From: Scytonematopsis contorta HA4267-MV1
GTDB lineage: Bacteria; Cyanobacteriota; Cyanobacteriia; Cyanobacteriales; Nostocaceae
Assembly: GCA_019359035.1 (NCBI GenBank)
Contig: JAHHIC010000067.1
Location: forward strand, 1 to 64,000
Direction of reading: 5' to 3'
Length of the DNA: 64,000 nucleotides
Shown here in pieces: positions 1-8,630 of this stretch. Below the pieces are notes generated by a model, which saw only the letters and a list, made by a program, of their open reading frames with translations, did no database searches and was not told the origin of the DNA. The translations under genes and the position numbers were made by a program. Numbering within the stretch: the stretch's first letter is position 1; every line of letters begins with the position of its first letter.

Positions 1-34
1 TATTGGTTTGTTGGTTGTTCACTTGAGATGACAT
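1..34 (-). CDS. Cys/His-rich double-glycine precursor, copy 3 (partial, cut by window edge)
   Basis: Only the first 11 codons are inside the window, reading MSSQVNNQQTN, identical to the start of the copy at 190-360. The same AGGAG ribosome-binding site sits 8 nt upstream of the ATG. It is the next unit of the 326-bp tandem array; its core lies outside the window. Confidence 0.8.
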   Translation of the reverse strand, partial: MSSQVNNQQTN

Positions 35-189
35 GATTTTTTCTCCTGATTTTATGAAGTGTGAATGTTGAGAAGTTTGTGATTTCCCTTTATCGCTGAT
101 GTTTACTTGTTAGGGGTAAGGGAAATCAATTTATGCATTATTTGCGAAGATATGGATAAATTTGATGGGAAGTAAAACCCTTGACTTAC

Positions 190-360
190 TTAGTGACAAT
201 TGTACTTAGGATGTTTAGGCTTGGGAGAGCAGCAGGGATTGTAATAAGGTTTGCAATTTGGTTTTTTGTAATGGTGATGACAACCTCCGTTAACTACAGA
301 TAAATCTTCTTCTGACAGTTCTGCAATATTGGTTTGTTGGTTGTTCACTTGAGATGACAT
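190..360 (-). CDS. Small double-glycine leader peptide with Cys/His/Lys/Pro/Tyr-rich core (copy 2)
   Basis: A 56-residue ORF. Residues 1-26 form a leader ending ELSEEDLSVVNGG, the pattern cleaved by C39 peptidase exporters. The 30-residue core starts CHHHYKKPNC and ends HPKYNCH. It contains 5 Cys, 5 His, 6 Lys, 6 Pro and 4 Tyr, one Ser and no Thr. An AGGAG ribosome-binding site lies 8 nt before the ATG. With a single Ser, a lanthionine-rich product is unlikely; disulfides, metal binding or another cysteine modification fit better. No dedicated modifying enzyme is adjacent in the window. The C39 exporters at 13127-15364 and 54244-56403 could process the leader. I do not recognise the core as a named family; function is unknown. 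Confidence 0.85.
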   Translation of the reverse strand: MSSQVNNQQTNIAELSEEDLSVVNGGCHHHYKKPNCKPYYNPCCSPKPKHPKYNCH

Positions 361-515
361 GATTTTTTCTCCTGATTTTATGAAGTGTGAATGTTGAGAA
401 GTTTGTGATTTCCCTTTATCGCTGATGTTTACTTGTTAGGGGTAAGGGAAATCGATTTATGCATTATTTGCGGAGATACCGGTAAATTTGAGGGGAAGTA
501 AAACCCTTGACTTAC

Positions 516-686
516 TTAGTGACAATTGTACTTAGGATGTTTAGGCTTGGGAGAGCAGCAGGGATTGTAATAAGGTTTGCAATTTGGTTTTTTGTAATGC
601 TGATGACAACCTCCACTAACTACAGATAAATCTTCTTCTGATAATTCTGCAATATTGGTGTGTTGATTCTTCAATTGAGATGACAT
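516..686 (-). CDS. Small double-glycine leader peptide with Cys/His/Lys/Pro/Tyr-rich core (copy 1)
   Basis: A 56-residue paralogue of the gene at 190-360. The leader differs at a few positions (V5L, N6K, Q9H, N24S) and ends ELSEEDLSVVSGG. The core begins CHQHYKKPNC, with one His changed to Gln; the remaining core residues are identical to copy 2. Strong conservation of the core beside a drifting leader, plus an intact AGGAG site, argues that the peptides are expressed. It is the first gene of the array in the direction of transcription, so a promoter probably lies between about 700 and 900. Confidence 0.85.
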   Translation of the reverse strand: MSSQLKNQHTNIAELSEEDLSVVSGGCHQHYKKPNCKPYYNPCCSPKPKHPKYNCH

Positions 687-1030
687 GATTTTTTCTCCTG
701 AGTTATGATGTCCTGATTAGAAGTTTGAAAGGTTTTGATTTGCTTTCCTCCCTTCTTGATGATTGTTAGGGGTAAGCTCAATAAATTTATGCAGCATTGG
801 AAAAAAAATTTCAGAAATTAATTTAGCCTTACATTTTTACGACTTCGACAACGTTTGCATATCATTCATGTGCAAGTTAGTAAACTCCCGAAGCTCTAAC
901 TGTAATATTTATTTACAATAAAATGATTACGATGTTGAATTCGTCCAAATTTAAGAAAACTAAGGGAAACTATAATTCAAGGGTTGGGGTCAAATTAGAG
1001 GTGTTAGGCTGTGCGTATACATTTCTGACA
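687..1030. other. Intergenic, no gene seen
   Basis: AT-rich stretch upstream of the minus-strand peptide array and of the plus-strand protease remnant. It should hold the array promoter. I could not pick a convincing -10/-35 pair or other structure by eye. Confidence 0.5.
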
Positions 1031-1243
1031 ATGAAGCGATTTCAATTTTCAACTCACCCACAGCAAATAGCCGCATATTTCCTGGTTATTGTTGTTGTGA
1101 TGCTGGTTTGCTTGATTTCACCATTACTGCCAACCCTGGCACAACCCCAGGTAAAGATTTTTGATGAGGTTTGGCAAACTGTTAATAATAATTTTTTTGA
1201 CCCGAAGTTTAATGGTGTTAACTGGGTAGCAGTGGGAGAATGA
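1031..1243 (+). pseudogene. N-terminal remnant of a carboxyl-terminal-processing (S41) protease
   Basis: From the ATG at 1031 the frame encodes a hydrophobic signal/anchor segment ending in LPTLAQPQ. It is followed by a stretch typical of the start of cyanobacterial CtpA-type proteases, including FDEVWQTVNNNFFDP and FNGVNWVAV. The frame stops at 1243 after about 70 residues, whereas the family is usually over 400. No PDZ or Ser/Lys catalytic region follows in any frame before the convergent gene at 1412. I read this as a decayed fragment. The identification rests on memory of the family N-terminus. Confidence 0.6.
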
Positions 1244-1411
1244 CCTTTTTTGATTCAGCCAAGAACGATACTCCAGCTACAAACCTTGGGTTCAAAAGCG
1301 CAATCTTTTCCCGTGCAAAGTATAGCGACACTACCTTTTTTTATGTTTGTAAAATACCTTTCCGTTTGCCTGAGATTACGTGCTAATTCTGCAAGGGAAA
1401 GACCGCTAAAT

Positions 1412-3007
1412 TTAATTTTGAATTCGAGCGAAACGAGTGAGGCACCCTACTATTAATATCCCTAACAGTAAAGATGGTTCGGGAATCTTTGTCTGAGCTT
1501 GTGAAACTGCCAGTTCCGCATTGATAAATCCATAACCTGTACCAAAATCAAAACCTCGGTCAAATCCAGGGGTACTTGGGTCGTCCATATCGGAAGCTGT
1601 CTGTTGCAATATTGAATAGACTTGGGTAGGAGATAAATTCGGATTCATCTGAAGCATCAAAGCTGCTACTGCCGCAACATGAGGAGCTGCTGCTGAGGTT
1701 CCAGAAAAATTTGGAAAATTGTCTGGGTCTTCCTCGTTATCATCTCCAAAAAATGTGTTATTTACCCTGTCTGGCGCCATAATTCCAGGTTTTTTTCGAC
1801 ATTCGGGCGTACCTAAACGGTTGCCGCTAGTATCAAATAGAATTGGTACGCATCCCGTTGAAGAGAAAAATCTTTTGCGTGCTGGGTTTACACCAAATTC
1901 AGGTGTCTCTTGGTACGAAACAGCTCCTACTGCCATAGCTCCTGAAGCGTTGCTATACCCAAAGGCAGTGCTGCTCTTTGTGTCATATTCTTCGATCTTA
2001 AACTCTCTACCTCCTCCTCCTCCTACGATGTATTTCATCAAATTAGGCATTGGACCATCTTTTTTGGAAATTGCTAAGTTAAATTCTTGTGTCGGTCCGT
2101 CGTTGAAGAATGAAAAGTATTCTGCTGGGTTGTCGCCAATATTAGAATTTGTACTTTGAGCTAATACTTTAGTACCGCTACTGTCATATAAGAAAATATC
2201 AAGGTCGTTATTAGACCCTTTACTACCTAAGGAAGCGAAAGGAGAGTCCCATTGAAAAAAGAAATTAGATAAAGCACCTTGAGGAATTCTCAACTTTTGA
2301 AAAGTATCGACTCCTGCACCTGGGTCAAAATCATGGAATTCTCCTCCGTTTAGCGGGTTCTTGATACCACTGCTACTAAATGCACTTTCGTAACTTTGCC
2401 GACCTTCATTACCAGCAGAAGCAAAAAAAGAAACTCCGGTGTTTCCTGGTCTAAACGCTATGCTATCGATAGTCTGGGCGACGATTCCATCTTGAAACAT
2501 TGAGTCAAATGGGTCACCTATATCAGATACAATAATCCTCGCTCCTGCGTCTGCTAGTTTGCGAATCGCATCTGCATAATCCCTTGTTACTGTCGGACTA
2601 TCAGTTGTCAATGTCGTTGGTACGTGGAATGCAAATTTGGCGCCTGGAGCTACATCATGAATAATTTGCATCAAAGCACGGGCCTCATCCTCCCCCCCTC
2701 TTGGAAAATCTTGTAGGACTTTAATATCTGACGGCAAGTCACCGTTTGCGATATCTGTTTGGGCGCCGCCTAAGTTATTGAAGCTGTCTGAAATTACACC
2801 TATTAGTATACCGCGACCATCGACATTAAACTTCTGCCTTGCTTTGTCTGCACGCATTGCCGCATCGCCTTGAGTGACAGTCAGTCCAGTACTGTTAGAA
2901 TTTTGCCCTAGTCTAAGTGTTGATGCTTCTGCCGTAACTACACAACAACCGATGATACCTATTGCTACAGCTGCGACTGATGTTATGGCTTTATTAAGTA
3001 AGCTCAT
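1412..3007 (-). CDS. S8-like secreted serine protease with PEP-CTERM sorting tail
   Basis: A 531-residue predicted secreted peptidase. The chosen ATG at 3007 gives a signal peptide (residues 1-28, hydrophobic VAAVAIGIIGCCVV); a GTG at 3034 is a weaker alternative. The catalytic Ser lies in SGTSAAAPH (about S438), and an Asp lies in GVISDSFN (about D74). The canonical HGT motif of subtilisins is not visible. Instead there is GEDEARALMQIIHDVAPGA (E108, H117), so the triad may be sedolisin-like. The C-terminus, KIPEPSLLLG, then a hydrophobic helix and an Arg-containing tail, is a PEP-CTERM signal for exosortase-linked surface sorting. Class II lanthipeptide clusters can carry S8 leader proteases, but the sorting signal argues against that role here. 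Confidence 0.82.
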   Translation of the reverse strand: MSLLNKAITSVAAVAIGIIGCCVVTAEASTLRLGQNSNSTGLTVTQGDAAMRADKARQKFNVDGRGILIGVISDSFNNLGGAQTDIANGDLPSDIKVLQDFPRGGEDEARALMQIIHDVAPGAKFAFHVPTTLTTDSPTVTRDYADAIRKLADAGARIIVSDIGDPFDSMFQDGIVAQTIDSIAFRPGNTGVSFFASAGNEGRQSYESAFSSSGIKNPLNGGEFHDFDPGAGVDTFQKLRIPQGALSNFFFQWDSPFASLGSKGSNNDLDIFLYDSSGTKVLAQSTNSNIGDNPAEYFSFFNDGPTQEFNLAISKKDGPMPNLMKYIVGGGGGREFKIEEYDTKSSTAFGYSNASGAMAVGAVSYQETPEFGVNPARKRFFSSTGCVPILFDTSGNRLGTPECRKKPGIMAPDRVNNTFFGDDNEEDPDNFPNFSGTSAAAPHVAAVAALMLQMNPNLSPTQVYSILQQTASDMDDPSTPGFDRGFDFGTGYGFINAELAVSQAQTKIPEPSLLLGILIVGCLTRFARIQN

Positions 3008-3692
3008 TTTTACTATTAATTTATTTGCTTGCACATATTATAAGTATATTAATGCAAAATTTGTATCCCCTCAAAAAATGGGGGAAAAGAATCACCCAGG
3101 AAGCCATAATTGACCAAAAGGATTTGAGGAAGACTTTTCGCAAATAAATCAATAATCAACAGTTCTTTATTATACATAATTAAATTAAGCAAACCCTTTG
3201 TTATACATACCTTGCATCTAACATTGAGACTCGCTCATTGTGTCATATTTGACCTTCTTTAGGAATTAAAATGTAAGCACTGTAAGCAGCAAGTGCATAA
3301 TTTGTTCGAGTCAACACCCATATTTCAATATAAGGTCAGAATTTCATCAAAGGAGATTACATAATTTCATCAGCATATATACTTGCTATTAACCTCAAAC
3401 GAAAAAATAATCAGTCAAACCAGCCTATAGTTGAGTCTGTAAAAACGTAATCTTTGTCAACTAGAAGGGAACTTTTAACAGGGAACAGTTCGTTCCTGAC
3501 TGTTCCCCGTTCTCCTTCGTCATGAAAATCGCAGGGGTCTGAGTCCCCCACCAAATTTTGGTGTTCGCGCTTTTGATGTGGGTCAAAGCCCACACCATAC
3601 GCCTACCCTGTTCCCTGTTAAGAGTTCCCTGTTTCCTTTTACAAATTACTTCTTTTTTGCATCAAGCTTTCATCAAACTCAGGAGTTACTTC
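3008..3692. other. Intergenic region between protease and AraC regulator
   Basis: 685 bases between divergently transcribed genes. The only structure seen is the inverted-repeat element at 3467-3629. Short frames such as 3411-3593 overlap this element and lack family resemblance. Confidence 0.6.
3467..3629. repeat. MITE-like inverted-repeat element, 163 bp
   Basis: A 22-bp arm at 3467-3488 (GGGAACTTTTAACAGGG...) is the reverse complement of 3608-3629 with one mismatch. The roughly 120 bp between the arms contains smaller palindromes, for example around TTTTGGTG and GTGGG/CCCAC. It ends about 60 bp upstream of the AraC start and could influence its promoter. Confidence 0.7.
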
Positions 3693-4322
3693 ATGTTTAG
3701 TCAATTAGTAGAAATAGAAATGCGCTCTTTTGTCCAGCAAAGCAAAATTATGAAAAATATACCTGATTTTGAACATCAGCTTACTCAAAAATTACGTTCT
3801 CATTTAAAAGCTATTATCAAATCAACTGACTTACTCAAAACACATTGTAATCATTGGAGTGAAGACAAAAAGCAAGAGTGTTTACAAAACCTACAAAGTT
3901 CTGTTGAACAAATTAATAACTTAATTGATACCGCAAGCCAACAACATCAAGAATCAACATCTGAAATCAGCAAGATAAAAGATTTTCAGATGCATCATTC
4001 ATGCCCGCAAGTGAATCAGGTCTTTGAATTCATTGAAGTAAACTATCACCAACAAATTAAAGTTGATGATATCGCGAAAGCTGTCGGTTATTCTCCAACT
4101 TATTTAACCGATTTAATGCGTCGCCAAACAGGACAGTCGTTATATCGCTGGATAACCCATCGCCGAATGATAGAAGCGTGCAGGTTGCTCTCGGAAACTG
4201 ACCAGTCAATTGAGCAAATTGCAGAAGCTATCGGCTATCAGTATGTGACGTGCTTCTTTCGCCAGTTTCGCCTCAGCTTTAAAGTGACTCCTCAAGTTTG
4301 GCGCAAAGAAAATCGACTTTGA
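3693..4322 (+). CDS. AraC-family regulator with a degenerate histidine-kinase-like N-terminus
   Basis: The ATG at 3693 is preceded by AGGAG at 3681, giving 209 residues; a longer upstream frame lacks this support. Residues about 110-205 form the two-helix-turn-helix AraC DNA-binding domain (VGYSPTYLTDLMRRQTG, then IGYQYVTCFFRQFRLSFKVTPQVWR). Residues about 25-85 resemble a HisKA dimerisation domain in spacing (QLTQKLRSHLKAIIKSTDLL ... LQNLQSSVEQINNLID), but the phospho-accepting His is absent (SHEFR-like position reads TQKLR). It lies 171 nt upstream of and parallel to the lanthipeptide synthetase, so it is a good candidate activator of the cluster. Related AraC proteins lie at 25411 and 27035. 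Confidence 0.85.
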   Translation: MFSQLVEIEMRSFVQQSKIMKNIPDFEHQLTQKLRSHLKAIIKSTDLLKTHCNHWSEDKKQECLQNLQSSVEQINNLIDTASQQHQESTSEISKIKDFQMHHSCPQVNQVFEFIEVNYHQQIKVDDIAKAVGYSPTYLTDLMRRQTGQSLYRWITHRRMIEACRLLSETDQSIEQIAEAIGYQYVTCFFRQFRLSFKVTPQVWRKENRL

Positions 4323-4493
4323 TTCAACTATATTCACTTAATTTTATTCCTGAGTAGAGCAAAAAAATTGTTAGTAATATCAAAGTATTTCAGATAGACA
4401 ATCAAACTACTGCGCTCTAAAATTTTTGTAAGCTTTATTAGCATGGATAAATGTCAATAAAACCAAAATTTTAATTGTTAGGAGTTATATTAC

Positions 4494-7400
4494 ATGAAAG
4501 TATCGCAGCAAGAATTAATCACAATAGTTGAGAAAGCTAGTACTTTAAGAGAAAGGTTGAGCAATCAATTTGTTCCTAATACAGCAAAAGTAGATACTCA
4601 GTTGGTTAGCTCCCGTTGGCGAGTTTGGAGTCAGGGAGCAGCAAAAGGTAATATCGAAAAGTTTGCTAAACGTCTTGTTTGGGATGATGTAAATTCTGAT
4701 GCGGTCGCTACTCTTCTTGGAGAAGTTCGTCTTGCTACAGAATATTTTCCTGCTTGGGCTAAAACTTTACAAGAGGTTTTTAATACGGACTGGGAAGCTT
4801 GTACAAGTTCTTCTCAATGCCTTGATACCGAAAAAGCAATTCCTTTTGAATCACTTTATCTACCTTTTGTTTTCGTAGCTCGGCAGAAACTAAATACACT
4901 ACTCAATACTTGTTCTTATCTGCCATCAGAAGCTTATTATGTCAGTATGGAACGACAGCTTCTAGTTAAATTGGCTATACTTTGTTCCAAAACTTTAGAA
5001 TTTGAGTTTTCTGAATTCAAAGCTTTGAAATCTTCTACTTATACACTTATATCATCCCAACAAAAGACAAACTTTGATTCGCAGTATAACATCTTCGTTC
5101 AAAACCTGGCAGCAGATAAGCTAACATCGTTTTTCCAGAAATATAGTGTTTTAGCTAGATTAGTAGGAACAGCAATAAATTTTTGGGTAGAGGAGAAAGC
5201 TGAATTCCTGCAACGGTTAGCGTCAGATTTACCAATGATTCAGCAAACTTTCCAAGAAGACATAAGTCAACTAGTTGCAGTAAAACTTAATCTTTCTGAC
5301 CCACACAATCAAGGACGTTCAGTAATGGCTTTAACCTTTGCTTCTGGATTTAAACTTATATACAAACCTAGGGGTTTAGGGTTGGAAGTTGCTTATTTTG
5401 AACTTCTGAACTGGTGCAATACTTTATCTATCCAAATACCTTTTAAAATTATCAAAGTTATCGATTGTAAAACTCATGGTTGGATGGAGTATGTAGAGCA
5501 TTTACCCTGTGACTCAGAACAAGCAGTGCAGCGATACTACCAGCGTTCAGGGATGCTTTTGTGTTTACTCTACATACTCCAAGCTACAGATTTCCATCAA
5601 GAAAATCTAATTGCCAATGGCGAACATCCGGTGATGATAGATTTGGAAACTCTTTTACAACCTGATGCTTGTGATATTGACCCGACAATGGAAGAAAAAA
5701 GGGGAGCGCAATATTTAGCCAGTAAATTGGTTACAAGTTCTGTAATTAGAACGGGATTACTACCAAGATGGGAGTTTGATTCACAAGGTAATGCAATCGA
5801 TGATAGTGGTTTAGGGGGAGTTGAGGAGCAGGAAGTTTCTCAGAGCAAGCACAAATGGAAAAACATAAATACTGATGATATGATAATGGAGTATGAGACT
5901 GGCACGATGTCAGTTCAAGCGAATACAGTTCTCCTGAATGATGCTGTAGTTTCTCCAAACCACTATGTTAACGAAATTATAGATGGCTTTGAGACGATGT
6001 ATCAATTGCTATCTAAAAGCCGCCAAGCACTTTTAGCTTCAGATAGTCCACTATTGCCTTTAGCTAATCAGAAAATACGGTTTTTGTTTCGCAATACTCA
6101 GCTTTACGCTGATGTCTTAGAAAAAGCGCAACAACCGAAATCTTTACAGCATGGTATAGATTACAGCATTAAACTTGATGTATTAAGTCGAGCAATGCTG
6201 GTAGTTGATGAAAAACCCCCTGCTTGGTCGCTTTTGGCTTTTGAGCTAGAAGCTATGGAACAGATGGATATTCCATACTTTGTCACTGACTCTAACAGTG
6301 ATGCTTTAATGCTTAATAATTTCAAAGTCACTGGATATTTCAAGGAATCTGGTTATGACCGAATGATTTCTCGTCTCCAGCAGATGAATGATGATGATTT
6401 AGCATTACAAGTCTCAATTATTCGCAGTTCTTTTCAATTACGCATTGCTCAGGGTAGAAACAATATAGCATCTACTGGTTCTAAAACTGCTTTCAACCCA
6501 GATGCAAAATATGAGTTAACACAAGTTGAGTTAGTGCAAGAAGCGCTAAAAATAGCCACATATATTCAGCAACGAGCTATTCATGCTGCCAACGGTAGTG
6601 TCTCTTGGATTGGTATGGATTATAATCCTGACGCTCAACGATACCAACTTCAACCTATTAGCGAAAGTTTATATGACGGTTTTTGTGGTATAGCTTTATT
6701 TTTAGCAGCAGTAGCAAAAATCACTAAAGATACAGAATTTAAAGACTTAGCAATAGGCGCTTTACATGAACTGACAGAATCTTTGCTATCTCCAGAAAAC
6801 TCAAATGATTATCCAATATTTAGCCAAAGTGATATAGGTGCAGGTAACGGTCATGGCTCTATTATTTATACACTAGTCAAAATTAGTGAATTGCTAGATG
6901 AACCTAAACTTTTAGACCTTGCGAGTATTACTGCGACTTTAATAACCAAGGAAATAATAGAAAGTGATGATAAGTTTGATTTAGTAAATGGCGCCGCTGG
7001 AGCGATACTAGGGTTACTAAGCTTGTACAACGCCAAAGCAGACCCAGTAATTTTGGAGCAAGCGGTCAACTGTGGTCATCATTTGCTAAATAACAGAACT
7101 CAAAGCGATTTAGGATTAAGAGTTTGGACTAACTCAGAGTCGCTATTAGAGAGTGGATATTCGCATGGCGCCGCTGGTATTGCCTATGCTTTGTTACAAT
7201 TGTTCAAAGTAACGCAACAAACATCTTTCAAAGAAGCAGCTTTGGAAGCAATATCTTACGAACGTAGTTTATTTTCTCCGAAAACTGGAAATTGGGCAGA
7301 CACCGAAGTTGACTTGCAAGACGATAATTTTATGACTAGTTGGTGTCACGGTGCCCCTGGCATTGCTTTAGGACGCTTAGGTTGTCTATCTGTACTTGAC

Positions 7401-7739
7401 GACCCAGAAATTCGTCAAGAAATTGCAGTTGCCATTGATACTACTAAGAAGTTCGGTTTTCCAAAGCTAGACCATCTTTGCTGCGGTAACTTTGGCAGAA
7501 TAGAAGCACTACTAGTTGGTGCGTGTAAGCTATCATCTCCCGAACTTTTTGACATCGCTCAAAAACAGGCTGCATTTATTGTAGTAAGAGCCAAAAAAAT
7601 TGGAAATTATTATTTATTCCCTGACCTCAATAATGACATTTTTAACCCTGCATTCTTTCAAGGCGCCGCAGGTATTGGTTATCAGTTGCTAAGACTAGCG
7701 CATCCAGAGTTGCTTCCTTCTGTATTGCTCTGGGAATAA
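4494..7739 (+). CDS. lanM: Class II lanthipeptide synthetase LanM, CCG-type
   Basis: A 1081-residue bifunctional enzyme that phosphorylates and dehydrates Ser/Thr in a precursor core, then cyclises them with Cys into (methyl)lanthionine. The N-terminal dehydratase (DUF4135) shows kinase-like residues: Lys in KLIYKPRGLG, D366/H368/N371 in TDFHQEN, and D383 in MIDLET. The LanC-like cyclase spans about residues 725-1078. Its zinc ligands are C951 (SWCHGAPG) and C996-C997 (LCCGNFG). Three Cys ligands instead of Cys-Cys-His define the CCG class that includes ProcM, known for relaxed substrate choice. The start has TAGGAG at 4479. Likely substrates are the five Arg-rich precursors at 7818-9926 and perhaps the proteusin at 18608. 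It converges with the precursor genes. Confidence 0.97.
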   Translation: MKVSQQELITIVEKASTLRERLSNQFVPNTAKVDTQLVSSRWRVWSQGAAKGNIEKFAKRLVWDDVNSDAVATLLGEVRLATEYFPAWAKTLQEVFNTDWEACTSSSQCLDTEKAIPFESLYLPFVFVARQKLNTLLNTCSYLPSEAYYVSMERQLLVKLAILCSKTLEFEFSEFKALKSSTYTLISSQQKTNFDSQYNIFVQNLAADKLTSFFQKYSVLARLVGTAINFWVEEKAEFLQRLASDLPMIQQTFQEDISQLVAVKLNLSDPHNQGRSVMALTFASGFKLIYKPRGLGLEVAYFELLNWCNTLSIQIPFKIIKVIDCKTHGWMEYVEHLPCDSEQAVQRYYQRSGMLLCLLYILQATDFHQENLIANGEHPVMIDLETLLQPDACDIDPTMEEKRGAQYLASKLVTSSVIRTGLLPRWEFDSQGNAIDDSGLGGVEEQEVSQSKHKWKNINTDDMIMEYETGTMSVQANTVLLNDAVVSPNHYVNEIIDGFETMYQLLSKSRQALLASDSPLLPLANQKIRFLFRNTQLYADVLEKAQQPKSLQHGIDYSIKLDVLSRAMLVVDEKPPAWSLLAFELEAMEQMDIPYFVTDSNSDALMLNNFKVTGYFKESGYDRMISRLQQMNDDDLALQVSIIRSSFQLRIAQGRNNIASTGSKTAFNPDAKYELTQVELVQEALKIATYIQQRAIHAANGSVSWIGMDYNPDAQRYQLQPISESLYDGFCGIALFLAAVAKITKDTEFKDLAIGALHELTESLLSPENSNDYPIFSQSDIGAGNGHGSIIYTLVKISELLDEPKLLDLASITATLITKEIIESDDKFDLVNGAAGAILGLLSLYNAKADPVILEQAVNCGHHLLNNRTQSDLGLRVWTNSESLLESGYSHGAAGIAYALLQLFKVTQQTSFKEAALEAISYERSLFSPKTGNWADTEVDLQDDNFMTSWCHGAPGIALGRLGCLSVLDDPEIRQEIAVAIDTTKKFGFPKLDHLCCGNFGRIEALLVGACKLSSPELFDIAQKQAAFIVVRAKKIGNYYLFPDLNNDIFNPAFFQGAAGIGYQLLRLAHPELLPSVLLWE

Positions 7740-7757
7740 AACCAGATAGTGAACTAC

Positions 7758-7777
7758 CCCATCCTGTACAGGGTGGG
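7758..7777. terminator. Hairpin between convergent lanM and precursor gene
   Basis: A 9-bp stem (CCCATCCTG / CAGGGTGGG, one G-U pair) with a 2-nt spacer, 19 bp after the lanM stop and 40 bp after the stop of the first precursor. It could end transcripts from both directions, although no strong T-run follows on either strand. Confidence 0.5.
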
Positions 7778-7817
7778 ATATTTCATGAAATTAGTTACAA
7801 GGTTGTTAAAAGAAGCC

Positions 7818-8027
7818 TTATTCTAAATCACCTCCATCATAGCGACGAGAACGGCGATAACAAACCCGTTGTCTTCCTTCTACTCTGCTTTTGTTGATGC
7901 AAATTGTTCTTGAATAACCACCTGCAACTAATTTTAATTCTTCATCAGATAATTCATATGTTGCGACTTCAGCTACACCTATAATAGCTGTTGCTAGTTC
8001 GTTTTGCATTAATTGTTCGTTAGACAT
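7818..8027 (-). CDS. Arg-rich lanthipeptide precursor 1 (most divergent)
   Basis: 69 residues from the ATG at 8027, which has AGGA just upstream (AGGAAACAAAACAATG); the longer upstream frame is not supported. The leader begins MSNEQLMQNELATAI and ends ELSDEELKLVAGG. The core begins YSRTICINKSRV and ends CYRRSRRYDGGDLE. It holds two Cys with several Ser/Thr, as needed for lanthionine rings, and a very high Arg content. It keeps the family C-terminus (C-x-RRSRR-aromatic-x-G-x-DL-acidic). It is last of the five in transcription order and next to lanM on the opposite strand. Confidence 0.9.
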   Translation of the reverse strand: MSNEQLMQNELATAIIGVAEVATYELSDEELKLVAGGYSRTICINKSRVEGRQRVCYRRSRRYDGGDLE

Positions 8028-8177
8028 TGTTTTGTTTCCTTTTGTTTTAATTAAGTGAATTGGTGAGGTTCGCCTCACAATTACCAATATAGTTACATCG
8101 AATCCATCTAACAATTCATATTCTTTCGATGTCTGACCAGAGTAATTAATATATAGTTGTTCTATAAAACATCTAAA

Positions 8178-8204
8178 AACCTGGTTTATTAAATAAATCA
8201 GGTT
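8178..8204. repeat. Inter-precursor hairpin 1
   Basis: An 11-bp inverted repeat (AACCTGGTTTA / TAAATCAGGTT, one G-U-compatible mismatch) with a 5-nt loop, upstream of precursor 1. Similar hairpins lie at 8606 and 9052. It may be a transcript processing or attenuation element; no T-run follows. Confidence 0.6.
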
Positions 8205-8341
8205 TCAAGTTCAGTGCAATCCTTTTCGGTTAAGTAAAAAATCTTGGCTTTATAAGCTGTTGAATTTTTTCTCTTTAAACAAACTGTATTACAGTATTTA
8301 GGTATTTAACACTTGAATAAAAAATCTGGAGTGAAAAAGCC

Positions 8342-8536
8342 TTAGTCTAAATCATTTCCTTGAAAACGACGAGAGCGTCTAACACATTGACGACGTCGTC
8401 TAAAGCCTTCAAATCTTACCGTAACACCACCAGAGATGTCGTTTAATTCTTCATTAGATAATTCATCGGTTGTAACGTCATCTAATGACGAAATCGCTTT
8501 TTCGAGTTTATTTTGCATTAATTGTTCGTTAGACAT
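8342..8536 (-). CDS. Arg-rich lanthipeptide precursor 2 (single-Cys core)
   Basis: 64 residues. The leader MSNEQLMQNKLEKAISS... ends ELSNEELNDISGG. The core starts VTVRFEGFRRRRQC and ends RRSRRFQGNDLD. It is the shortest core and has only one Cys, so at most one thioether ring can form. The C-terminal dodecapeptide matches the other copies. AGGAAA precedes the ATG. Unusually cationic, with a run of four Arg. Confidence 0.9.
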   Translation of the reverse strand: MSNEQLMQNKLEKAISSLDDVTTDELSNEELNDISGGVTVRFEGFRRRRQCVRRSRRFQGNDLD

Positions 8537-8605
8537 TGTTTTGTTTCCTTTTGTTTTGATTAAGTGAAGCTGTATTCTTAAGGTTGTGCTACTAAATATC
8601 TAAGA

Positions 8606-8630
8606 ACCTGGTTCATTTAATAAACCAGGT
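8606..8630. repeat. Inter-precursor hairpin 2
   Basis: An 8-bp perfect inverted repeat (ACCTGGTT / AACCAGGT) with a 9-nt loop between precursors 3 and 2. It is the same element as at 9052-9076 and related to that at 8178-8204. Confidence 0.6.

Larger units (their letters stand above)
1..703. repeat. Tandem repeat, period 326 bp, each unit holding one small precursor gene
   Basis: The segment starting at base 1 recurs at 327 and, more diverged, at about 653. Gene stops at 190 and 516 are also 326 bp apart. Units 1 and 2 differ by only a few bases, including the non-coding part between genes, so this is a recent gene duplication. The third unit loses similarity just upstream of its start codon, near 700. 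The array runs off the left edge, so more copies may exist. Confidence 0.93.

Noticed and set aside
1250-1456. 68-residue plus-strand frame after the Ctp remnant
   Set aside because: No ribosome-binding site, no recognisable motif, and it overlaps the protease gene on the other strand.
1719-2159. 146-residue plus-strand frame
   Set aside because: Lies fully antisense to the S8 protease gene; codon composition is that of a shadow frame.
1412-3007. Dedicated lanthipeptide leader protease (LanP)
   Set aside because: The protein is S8-like, but its PEP-CTERM tail and altered His motif fit a surface protease; the C39 exporters already provide leader cleavage.
3411-3593. 60-residue minus-strand frame
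   Set aside because: Sits in the inverted-repeat element; repeat-derived and without a start site.
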